From Lateolabrax maculatus (Eukaryota > Chordata > Actinopteri > Acropomatiformes > Lateolabracidae): a stretch of DNA of 64,000 nucleotides. This document shows, piece by piece, positions 33,301 to 45,300 of the stretch (position 1 is the stretch's first letter; the number at the start of each line of letters is the position of its first letter). The notes below the pieces were generated by a model, which worked only from the letters and a program-made list of their open reading frames with translations, searched no databases and had not been told where the DNA came from. The stretch lies in contig CM062211.1 of assembly GCA_031216445.1 (NCBI GenBank), forward strand, positions 19,481,501 through 19,545,500, given 5' to 3'. The position numbers and the translations under genes are program-made.

Positions 33301-36300
33301 CCAGAGCTGACCGGGCTGACTGTGTTTCAGGGAGGTGGTGGTCAAAGGGGAGCTGCCTCACCCGTTCGCCCTCACCCTGTACGAGGACACGCTGTTCTGG
33401 ACCGACTGGAACACCCACTCCATCCACTCCTGCAGGAAACAGACGGGAGCCGAACAACGCATCGTCCACTCAGACATCTTCTCCCCTATGGACATCCACG
33501 TCTTCAGCCCCAAGAGACAAAACATCTGTGAGTCCAAACGTCCGGCTCTGAGGGGGGTCAGGATTGTGAACCCACTAGGGGTGTTTCAGGTTCTCCAGCA
33601 AGATCCATGAATGTGACCACAAATGATCATAAGTTAAGTTTTACATGTTAAATAAGTGGAGGTCTTTAGACCAAACGCAGAGAATAATTCAACTCTGACA
33701 GCTTGTTTAGTGTCCTTGTGTAAGAGACGTGTTCAGTAGTCTTCCTCCTCCTCCTGAGTCCTTCAGGTGTTAGAAATGTGTCCTCCATCCAGATGTGAAG
33801 ATCAGGTCCTCCTCATGTGCAGCTGATGTTTAGTAAAGAAGGTTCCTCAGTGTTTGTCTCAGATGTAAATGTTTGTCTTGCCTCAGTGATAAAGAGCACA
33901 TATCAGTGACCCGTGTTAGATGGTTTCTTATTAAAACAGTGTGATGAAGAGGAGGCTGGAGGTGACTAACCCGTGAAATCTTCCTCTGTGTTGACAGTAG
34001 TGAGCAGCCCGTGCTCCGTGAAGAACGGAGGGTGTTCCCACCTCTGTCTCCTCTCTCCAGCCAAGCCTCACTATCAGTGTGCCTGTCCCACCGGAGTCCA
34101 GCTGCTGGAGGACGGGAAGACCTGCAGAGACGGTGAGGACGCTCATCATCATCATCATCGTCACACTGTTGTTGACACACTGGTGCTCATTTCAAACATC
34201 TTGTATCAGTTAAAAATCAGATCTTCTCACATTAGAAAAGGTGGGAAGCACTTCACTTGAGTTTTCAGGCGTCTGTACTGTGTTTATTTTTAATATCTGA
34301 ACTTTCTGCTTCTCACATTTTCAAAACAGGCTCTTTACTTTAATGCATTTGAGGGGAGTTGATTATTGTTATTTTACATCATTGCTCGCCGCCTTCCCAA
34401 CATCAATGCTGATTTCAAGTTTAAACGTGTATAAAAAGGTTCTTCAGTTGTTCAGAGCTGGACAAGAAACATAGTGAAGGTTGTTAAATGAATCCAGTGA
34501 ATTCTGACCTGATGCTTCTAGATCTGCCATCTGATCTGACACGGGGATTCACCAATCCAACTCTGTTTATCAGCAGATACAAACACCTCGAATCTGAGTG
34601 TCTGCTGACTTTTCACATTTAAAATCTGTAAAACTCACCAATCAGCACAATGCAGTGTTTCCCCGTCAGGAGCAGCTGGTCAGACACCAGCAGAGTTAGT
34701 TTGATTCACCTGAAACATGAATCTTCTGTCCACATTATCTGCTCCACGTAGAGAGAGACCGCGACAGATGATCCCGAACAACAAGATCTTTAGATCCAGT
34801 CTTTAAGAAGTTGAATTTGAAAGTGAACCTGAGTGAAAGCCCTGCAGAGGAAACTCTTTCTCATGATCTGCCGTTTGGCCTCAGAGTGGAAACCGAAAAG
34901 GATCCAAATATTTCCTCAACTGCGTCAGTTAAAGACGTAGAAGTTTAGAGATTATCTTTTATTTTCACAAAGAAAAGAGGAAAAACACAAAAAAAACTCT
35001 TGTGTAACCGTTAACAAGAATTCAGCCCAAACGGACACATTGAATTGATTAGTGAGTGTTTGTGTTCCTGCAGGAAGAGAAACCAGCCTCTGTTTTACTT
35101 TCAGACTGGTACCAAACCTCATTAGCCTTTTCTCTAATTTAAGAAATCCGAAGGCACACTCGCTTCCCTCCTCTGCGTCTCATCGCTGCCGCCTTCTTCT
35201 CTGAGCGCTAAAGGTGGAGTTGGGCTGACCTGCGGTTGCCGCGGTAACCCCACTCCATCAGCAGCCGGGCTGGCTGTTTGAATGGCAGGCCTGGACCTTT
35301 CCCTCCTCCTTCCCTCTGCCTCTTTTATTTACATTTTTTGGTTCAGTAACTCTTGCCTGCAGAGCAACAGAGGAGTGAAGGCAGGGAAGCTTTTGTGAAA
35401 CATGGGATCACATGCCCCCCCCCCCCCCCCACAGACATTGTCCCCTTTCACTGCCGGGGTTTAACTATTTTCTTTTTTTTTTTTTGGCTTCTTAAACCAG
35501 AGTGTGTCTGAGCGGTCGCAGTCTGACCTGAAGGGTTGAAGGTTATTGTTTCTCCCCGTTGCTCCTCCTCCACCATCCCTCACAATGTTCATTTTGGATG
35601 TTGAAGCTTTGCTCATTTGTTGCTTTTGTTAGGCGTCGCCACGAAGCGCTGGTTTGGTTTAGACTGATGTGGATTCAGGCAATCAATTAGTCCATCCACA
35701 GAAATGTAATTGGCAACTGCTTTTTTTATTATTGATCATTTTTCAAACAAAAACTGCCAAATGTTTCCTGATTTCAGTTTGTGTTTTATATTATTCTAAA
35801 CTTTGGACTGTTAAACACAGATGAATGTGTTTATCTTTTTTTGTTTGATAGAAAAAAAGAGTTTTTTTCTTTCTTAGTAAATTAACATAAAAAGGATAAT
35901 TTTGATATCATTACTCAGCATCATATCTCAGCCCTACCTTCTGCTACAGAAAACAATAGTTGACAATCCAGAATAATCCAGAATAACATTGTTTCTGTAC
36001 AGACACAAACTGGACCTCAGAACTGAACTGAACTGAACTGAACTGAACTGAACCGCACCTGCTCACGTGTTTTGGGTGAACTGGCCCTTTTAAAGCCTCT
36101 GCTTTGTGTTGCTCCTCAGGCGCCACTCAGATGCTGCTGTTGGCTCGGCGAACTGACCTGCGGCGCATCTCTCTGGATACGCCGGACTTCACCGACATCA
36201 TCCTGCAGGTGGACGACATCCGGCACGCTATCGCCATCGACTACGACCCGGTGGAGGGATACATCTACTGGACCGACGACGACGTGAAGGCCATCCGCCG

Positions 36301-39300
36301 CTCGCTGCTGGACGGCAGCGACGCCCAGTTCGTGGTCACGTCTCAAGTTAACCACCCCGACGGCATTGCCGTGGACTGGATCGCCCGGAACCTCTACTGG
36401 ACCGACACCGGGACGGACCGCATTGAGGTGACCCGGCTCAACGGGACCATGCGCAAGATCCTGATCTCCGAAGACCTGGATGAGCCCAGAGCCATCGTCC
36501 TGGACCCTGTGGCTGGGTGAGGGTTCCCAAGGAGAGGATTCGTCCATAAACTAACAACACTTCTGATAATTGATTAGTTTCACAGTAAAAGACCAAATAT
36601 TTACTTGTTATAATCTCTCAAATGTGAAGATTTTATTTTGATGGGACAGCTGTAACTCAAGTGTTTGATCATGCGGCCATTTTTATCAGATTAAATAAAG
36701 GTGAATTATTACATTTACGAAATAGTTAAAGTGAAGATAGAAAAGGTTTTTTTTTTTTTAGAATAGTAAATTAAATGAAGATGAAAGCTTCAGTCCCTCA
36801 TTTAACTTAATAATAAAATGTAAAGAGACAAAGAAGTGAAAGAGTTTCTGCGAGTTGTTTCAACATCTGTGGAGAGTAAAAACTGACTGATGCACTGACT
36901 CCTCTCCTGTTCTTCAGCTTCATGTACTGGACCGACTGGGGTGAAGTGCCGAAGATCGAGCGTGCCGACCTGGACGGGATGGAGCGAGTGGTGATGGTCA
37001 ACACCTCCCTGGGCTGGCCCAACGGCCTCGCCCTCGACTATGACGAGCGCAAGATCTACTGGGGCGACGCCAAGACCGACAAGATCGAGGTGTGTGTGTG
37101 TGTGTGTTCACCTGGAGGCCGGACACTGTGAGTTATTGTTCTTGGCCTCTTTAAAGTCACATCCCGCTGCTTCGCCGCAGCGGTTAACTGCTCGCCACGG
37201 CCTCCCGAGCCAAAGGCCACGGCAGGCAGGCTGATGCTTCCTGTCAGCCTTCAAAATAAAGTGACAACAGGAGTAATCCTCGTGCTGGCAGGAGCAGGAA
37301 GTTGTCTTTATTTTTTAGGTTTGGGGATTAAAAACGGAAATGTTTCTCGACTTTCCTCAGTTTAAACATGATTAGAAATCGTCTTTCAGAGAGAAAATAA
37401 CAGGTGAAACATTCAGATTCTGTTGACTAAAGTCGGAGTAAAACATGGTTCTCTTCTCTTTTGGTCATTTTTTATAGCAGCACCTTTAGCCAGTCATAAA
37501 AAAAACATAAACTCTAAATCATTTGTCCTGTGACACCGACTGTCAGTCACTCAGACGCCTTTTAATCCGTCTCCACATCACGTGGTCGACATTAACCCGG
37601 ACTGTTAGACGGCAGCGTGTGAACGGAGTATGAAAATGAGACTGATGGAGTTTTCTCTCTTCTTCTCTCTGCGGTTTGCATCCTCACGCCATCTCGTCGT
37701 GACTTTTTGTTTTTTAATTCTTATGGTTTTCCTCTCGGGGGGTGGGATGACCCCACCTGAACTCCCTTTCCAAGCCCCTCAGAGGGGGAGGCGGTGATGG
37801 GGTTTCTGGTCCTGCTCAGCAGGGCGGAGCTGAGGGGCCTCTGACTGCCCCACCCCCACACCAACCCCCACCCCAGGATTCTCAGAGGACCCGGTTTTTG
37901 CGGCGAGATCCCACATCTGGTTCCGATTGCGGCCTGCACTCCAGCTGCGGTCGGCTCTGTTTAGAATAGACCCCGAATCTGAAACCGTCGCCGCACTGCG
38001 GTCACAACTCCCAAACCAGCGGAGACCTTTTGGCTGAGGCCATCGTGCCGAGGATGGAAACTGTATTTTATATTTATACACACTGTGTGTGTGTGTGTGT
38101 GTGTGTGTGTCTTGAAAGATGGCAGCCAGCCACGCAGGGGCTGTTCTGGGAGCAGCGAATCGCGTCGCTCCTCACTGAGCCGATCAGTTAAAGGACGGCA
38201 GCGATTACAGGCGTCCCTGTTTTTTCTCTGCTGTAGATTCCTGACATTTCTGCGCTGTTGACTCTCCTCTCAGCCTCTGATAAGATCATCTCTGAAACAT
38301 GCAGATACACTCGAACTCTGCGTCTTAAACAAGGAAACCTTGAGGGAGCTGTTGTTCTTATTTTTGCCCACATTTAGTTTGCTTTGGTTGATTGATCCGA
38401 CATCAGAAGTTTTCTCCTCTTCCAGTTTTAGTAAAACTCTCTGAAAACACCAAGAACTAGACCCGAAGCAGGTCTGAAGGGTCCGAACTCGGAGCAAACC
38501 ATCAGGAAGCTGAAACATGGAGCCGTTGTTGGGTTTTCTCTACATTTGGCACAAAATCATGTGATATTTGGACACAATATTGGCGACCTAGAGTTAATAT
38601 ATCGCCATTTGTATTTGACAAACAGGACCAATCTAGTGTCATTTCAACAATGTAACACTTAGATAACAGGTAAACAACTCGGGTTGACTAACAGGAAGAG
38701 CAGCAGAAACTGAAACCTTACCATGTGATTCAGTGTTATTCTGGACTGCAAAGTACAAAGGATGATACCTTTTTTCTCTTGAAGTTGAAGTTTGTAGTAT
38801 TTGTATTAGTAATTGTAGTTTAGTATTATAGTAGACAACAGCACAAATATGATACCCAAATGTATAAATAGCTGCTCCAAATGCTCACAAGGTTCAGTCC
38901 AACATGAAGAGCAGAAAGTAAGCAACATAAAGACGTGTGATTTAATAGTCTGGAGCTGAAACGATCAGTGAGCCACATCATCATACATGTATATATGGAT
39001 AGTTTGTGTTGCACCTGCCGCCGTGGTGCTGAATCCTCCACAGAAACACGTGTTAATGCCTGAGGCCTTCAACTTAAACAGCATCAGATGCTCGTCTGCT
39101 GTCTGAAGGTAAAAGGTTTTAAAGGGGTTAATGAAACATGGCCGACTCAGTGGACGTCGTGTACCCAAACACTGGACTCCCTCCGTCTTATCGCAGCTTT
39201 GTGGAGCAGAACTTTGTAGTCTGGTTCAGTCCTGAAGTGATCATCTGTGTTTAGACTCAGTTCCAGGTTTTGTTGAGCAGCGCCTGAACACTCTCAGTTC

Positions 39301-42300
39301 TGAGTTTATGACTCGCCTCCTGCTGTAGAAGTGAGATGTCAGAGTTTGTGAGAGGAGAAGAAGAAGAAATGTGGCAGCCATATGCTGCCGTTGTTTGTTT
39401 GCTCTGGCTGTTGCTTCTAATTAGCGGCGCTGCGATGTGCTGCCAGGTCGCCTGAGCTCTTCTGAGCACGCTCAGTCTGCCCAGCACCCCCCGACCACTC
39501 GCCGGGCATGATGGGAACAGAGGACTTCATGTTTTGTAATATTTAAAATGTGTGTTTAGAGTTTTTGCTTTTATATTTGGTTCCTTCTGATTTCAGAATA
39601 ATGTCCTTTTGTTGCTGGTTGCAACTGCTTTTATTCTGAAGGCTGTTGAAGAACAGTCATTAAATTAGAAGTGAGATCAAATAAAATAAGTAAATTAAAG
39701 CAAGTTTAAAAGTGTTTTCTGAGTTCCAGTTCAAACACTTGGCACTTTGTACCATTTGATTTAATACGAAGCGATGAACAGTTACAATAATAGATGAAAT
39801 GCTATGTACTTAAAAACTTTCCTAAAATGTCCATTTTTAAAGCATCAGAATCCATTAATAGGATGATTTAAGAAGTGAAACTTCTGGTCTAAATCTTAAC
39901 CCCCTCCTCTGTCCCTCAGGTGATGGACATGGACGGGACGGGCCGACGGGTGCTGGTGGAGGACAAACTTCCTCACATCTTCGGTTTCACTCTGCTGGGC
40001 GACTTCATCTACTGGACCGACTGGCAGCGCCGCAGCATCGAGCGCGTCCACAAACGCACCGCGGAGAGGGAGTTCATCATCGACCAGCTGCCCGACCTCA
40101 TGGGTCTGAAGGCCACTTATGTACACGAGGTCTTCGGTGAGTACAGGACCCTGACGGAGCCGGTTCAGGTCCCCGGTCTTCTGCAGGCAGAGAACCTGTT
40201 AGTGTGGAGGCCTGATGATCCCACGGTCCTGCAGGATTTTATTTAGGTTAAAACATTTAGAAACATTTAGCTCTCTGGTCAGGACTCACTCAGTCATGTG
40301 ACTCACCTGTCTCCCCCCCAGGTACGAACCCGTGTGCAGAGAGTAACGGCGGCTGCAGTCACCTTTGTCTCTACAAGCCTCAGGGCGTTCAGTGTGGCTG
40401 TCCCATCGGCCTGGAGCTCATCGCCGACATGAGGACCTGCATCGTCCCCGAGGCCTTCTTGCTCTTCTCCCGCCACACCGACATCCGCCGCATCTCCCTG
40501 GAGACCAACAACAACAACGTGGCCATCCCGCTCACCGGCGTCAAGGAGGCTTCGGCGCTCGACTTCGACGTCACAGACAACCGCATCTACTGGACCGACA
40601 TCACTCTGAAGGTGAGTTTCTGAGGGTGCAGACTGTTGGCTGGAGACCCCCCCCAATCTACTCTTCTTCTTCTATCTGATGGAATCCATTTAGTTTGAAT
40701 CTACAGTGAGCAGTTGTGTCCGTCAGCTTTACTGCCCACATCTCATTTCTCTGCTGAACAATGAAGTTTGGTCTGATCAATCTAATCCCTTATTGATCTG
40801 ACCTTTAACCTTTAACCTGCCCCCCCTGCAGACCATCAGTCGGGCCTTCATGAACGGCAGCGCTCTGGAGCATGTGGTGGAGTTCGGTCTGGACTACCCG
40901 GAGGGGATGGCGGTGGACTGGCTGGGGAAGAACCTGTACTGGGCCGACACCGGCACCAACCGCATCGAGGTGGCCAAACTGGACGGGCAGCACCGGCAGG
41001 TCCTAGTCTGGAAGGATCTGGACAGTCCACGAGCTCTGGCTCTGGATCCCGCTGAAGGGTGAGAAATGGGAGGAAACTAAAAACGGGCATCGTGTGGAAA
41101 CCCGACAACCCCCCCGGTGAGAACCAGTACCCATGTAAACCCTCTTTGTTTACTCTCCACAGGTACATGTACTGGACAGAGTGGGGCGGGAAGCCCAAGA
41201 TCGACCGAGCAGCGATGGACGGGACGGGTCGGATCACTCTGGTGGCCGACGTGGGCCGAGCCAACGGACTCACCATCGACTACGCAGAGCGTCGCCTCTA
41301 CTGGACCGACCTGGACACCACGCTCATTGAGTCATCAAACATGCTCGGTGAGCGTCAGCGACAGGATTTATCTGGTCGCTGGTTGAATGTTAAAGTCACG
41401 TCAGATTTCCGAGTGGAGCTGCAGGATTCCCTCCCACACTGAGAGTTAAATCTTCCTCTGTGCGTTATATAAGCAGCCCGAGGCCTCTCTGCACATACAT
41501 GAGCTCTGTGTTGGGATCAGATGACAGAAGAAACACATTAACTGCTCGCTCTCTCATATTTATGGCAGGAAACTTCAAAGCGCAGCAGAAACAAAAGCCG
41601 CTCTGCTCGGCGGAGTTTTGTCCTGAAGTGTTCCCTCTCAGCACGTCGGTGGATGTAAACCAGGACCAAAATATTCCTCACAGAAAAATCCTAAAACGAT
41701 ACTGTTATTAGACTCCGGGCTCAGCGCGCACTCACACTGCTCTTACAACACTACCAATTTTGTGTGCAGGAAAATAGCCTCAGTGTTGGCGCAGCATGAG
41801 GACAGAAAATAACCCTCACAGGGCAGAAGGCCGCTGCAGCAAACGTCTCATTTATTTCTAACTGTTTGTCACGGCAGTTTGACACCTGCTTTTAATTTGG
41901 TGTAAATTAATTTAGTTGTTTGATTGTAAATTTGAGTCTAATTTTAGACACGAGACATTTTAGTTTTTGTCTCATTTTAAGTTTTCAGAGGTTCCTTTTT
42001 TGTGTAGTTTTTGTCTCGTTCTGTGTCTCATCTCTCCTGTTTGTTGTCACCTCTCAGGTCAGGACCGTGAGGTGATAGCTGACGACCTCCCTCACCCCTT
42101 CGGCCTTACCCAGTACCAGGACTACATCTACTGGACCGACTGGAGCCAGCGCAGCATTGAGCGAGCCAACAAGACCAGCGGGCAGAACCGCACCATCATC
42201 CAGGGCCACCTGGACTACGTCATGGACATCCTGGTGTTTCACTCGTCCAGACAGGGCGGCTGGAACGCCTGCGCCTCCACCAACGGGCACTGCTCCCACC

Positions 42301-45300
42301 TCTGCCTCGCCGTCCCTGTCAGCAGCTTCGTCTGCGGATGCCCCGCCCACTTCTCCCTCAACTATGACAACAAGACGTGCAGCGGTGAGACGCCATGACG
42401 CCTGAGACCTGCAGGCTGTTAGGAGCTTCTAAGGCTTCACTCTGAGGTTCTCCTTTACAAAACAGACTAGAGAGAGTGAGCTCTGTTAAGAGGGTCAGAT
42501 CACGACGTTAAAGTCATAAATTCTTGGCATGACGGATCCCGACCAATCAAGGCTCTCGCTGTCTTTCATGATCTGCGTGATGTCATCAGTAGGGAGGTGC
42601 TAGGGGCCGACTTCCTGTAACAAGAATGTAAACGAACATCAGATACACAACCTTTCCTACATGAGGTTGATGCTTTTCATCGGAGGATAATTTAATGTTA
42701 ATGTGATTTTTCGACGGACTGGTTTTAAACGTTTTCCTCTCTGCGTCTCTTTCAGCTCCGACGTCCTTCCTGCTGTTCAGCCAGAAGACGGCCATCAACC
42801 GCATGGTGATCGACGAGCAGCAGAGTCCAGACATCATCCTGCCCATCCACAGCCTGAGGAACGTCCGAGCCCTCGACTACGACCCGCTGGACAAGCAGCT
42901 GTACTGGATCGACTCCAAGCAGAACGTCATCCGCCGCGCTCAGGAGGACGGGAACCAGGTGAAGCCCCGTCCGTCAGAAACCAGAGCCGTTTCCTGTTCA
43001 TGTGGTTCTGTCTTTGACCCGCTGTGTCTCCTGTCGTCCTGTCAGAGTATGACGGTGGTGTCGAGCTCTCTGGGAGGACCCAGTCAGGGTCTGCAGCTGT
43101 ACGACCTGAGCATCGACATCTACAGCCGCTTCATCTACTGGACCAGCGAGGTCACCAACGTCATCAACGTCACCCGGACGGACGGCAGCAGGGTCGGGGT
43201 GGTGCTGAGAGGAGAGCACGACAAACCCAGGGCCATCGTCGTCAACCCGGAGAGAGGGTCAGTGTTATCAGCATTTTTGAATCGTCAACAACTTTGAGCT
43301 TTTTCGCCTCTTGTAGCGCCTTGTTTTGGTGACAGTTTGTTGATATTGTTTGTGCAGCTTCTTGTAGATCCAATAATGCTGCTTTACTCAAACAGCAGAA
43401 CACCGCTGAGCTTATATTAGGTTTATAATTGTGACCATCAGTTTTAATTATTTTATCTTTGTTTCTGAAAAATCAGTACTACAGTACCCATGAGCCTCAG
43501 CTGCTGTCGCTATGGAGACGAAGCCAGTCCAGAAACTGATTTAAACTGCTGAATGTTTATTGAAGTGTAATATTTAACAGAATGAAATGCTTGAGTCGTA
43601 GTTAACATGTATGTCCAGATGCCAGAATAGGATGGAGGGTTAGATGGAGGGTTAGATGGAGGATGGCGGGAGGTGCTTCTTAAAAAAACTGTGAAACTGA
43701 AATCAGCGAGAGATTTTTTTTTTTACTTAATCCTCCAGATTTCTTCTGGATCTGTAGTGAAACTAGTCTGAAATCTTGTTCCAGGGAACATTAAAGGCTT
43801 CTGCTGTTGCTCTCGGACCCTTCAGATGCTCCTGTGTTTCATTAAATCTGCTCCCAGAGAGACTTCAGTTTGTATCTGTGCAGCTTGTTTCTGTTCACAC
43901 AGAACGTGTTCCTGTTGTTTACTCTCTCATGAAGCTCTGTAAGCCTGTCGCAGCTCGCCGGTGCCGCGCCGCTTGTTTGGAGCCATAATTGCAGGGTTTC
44001 CTTCGGGCCGGGGTTCGCGCAGTAATCTCTGGGTCATTGTGTGGTTGAGAAATGAAGTCTGCAGATGTTCTGCTTCCTTCAGAGAGGAAAACACGCCAGA
44101 AACAAATATCAGAAACAGCAGCTTCCACTGAACGTTTCCCTGCTCGTTGTCTGCAGGTACATGTACTTCACCAACCTGCTGGAGCGCTCTCCGAAGATCG
44201 AGCGGGCGGCGCTGGATGGGACGGAGCGTGAGGTGTTGTTCTTCAGCGGTTTGGGGAAACCCTTCGCCCTGGCCATCGATAACGAGGTGGGGAAGCTGTT
44301 CTGGGTGGACTCGGACCTGCGGCGCATCGAGAGCAGCGACCTCTCCGGTGAGTCTGAAGTGGGCGGTCGTCCACCGGGGCCCGAAAGCTCTGGAGAGGTA
44401 TTGATTAGAGTATTGACTGAGGAACAGCCAGACTTTAAACAGAAGTTCATATTTCAGGAAACACAGAAGTGCTGTGTGTTATAATCCAGCCAAGTCTTTG
44501 AGATAAGTGAAGGGACAGAAAGTTCAGACCGTCTTATCTGCGTTATCTTGTCGTCAATAACAGTCATCCCACAGAGTTCAACAGCTACAGCTGGTTAGCT
44601 TAGCTTAGCACAAAGACTGGAAACAGAGGGAAACCGCTAGCCTGGCTCCGTCCCTCAGGTCTTCCAACACTCACTGATTAACATGTTACATCTGTTCTGT
44701 TTTAATTGAAGTGTGAAAGTACAGATTTTCAGTCTAGGTGGATTATTTCTTTATTTCTGCCCGTAAAACACTCGTCACTTTTACTCTTCAGTTTCTGTCT
44801 GAATCTCACAAACCAGACTGAACGTGTTAATCGGTGAGTTTCAGAGGAGCTGGAGCAGGGCTGCCTGTCTGTTGGGGGGCAGCCCTGTGGAGGGTCAGGG
44901 AGTAAATGTGTGAACAGAGCAGATGAAGGACCCTCTTTAGGGACTCGGGGAGTTTTGATCCTGGAGAGAGGAGGTTGGCGCGGAGCCCCGAGCTCAGCAC
45001 ATTCCTGTGATTCTCCGGAGCCCCACGCAGGCCGACAGGAATGTAAACCATCTGTAAATAGCCACACCGAGTCCTGGATCCTGAGCTGCTCTGGTTCCTG
45101 ATGCAGGACTGGAGACCGTTTACAGCTCACTCTGCCTCCGTCCTCCTCTTTGATCCTCTACAGGGAAAACACTCGTCTGTGGTTACGGTCAGCGTGACGG
45201 AGGCCTGGAGGGTTGGGGGTTAGCTCACCCTGCAGAGGACGGCGCCCCCTTCAGGGCGCTTCCACCAACAGCAGCCTCTGGAGGAAGAAACTGACAGTAG

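Larger units (their letters stand above)
24358..34132 (+). other. lrp6: lrp6 exons 2-5: propeller 1 and EGF 1
   Basis: Residues about 19-326. Six-bladed YWTD propeller shown by repeats such as LIYWSD, KLYWTDSETNRIE, MYWTDWGEIPKIERAGMDG and WPNGLTLDY, then an EGF-like module PCSVKNGGCSHLC to CACPTGV. This is the classical site for several Wnts and for the antagonists sclerostin and DKK1 in mammals. Intron 2 (8.2 kb) is the longest in the gene. Confidence 0.93.
36120..40440 (+). other. lrp6: lrp6 exons 6-8 and start of 9: propeller 2 and EGF 2
   Basis: Residues about 327-628. Propeller with EGYIYWTDDDVKAIRRS, NLYWTDTGTDRIEVTRLNG and MYWTDWGEVPKIERADLDG, then EGF-like NPCAESNGGCSHLC to CGCPIGLEL. 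Exon 7 ends directly in a (GT)n tract that supplies its donor site. Confidence 0.93.
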
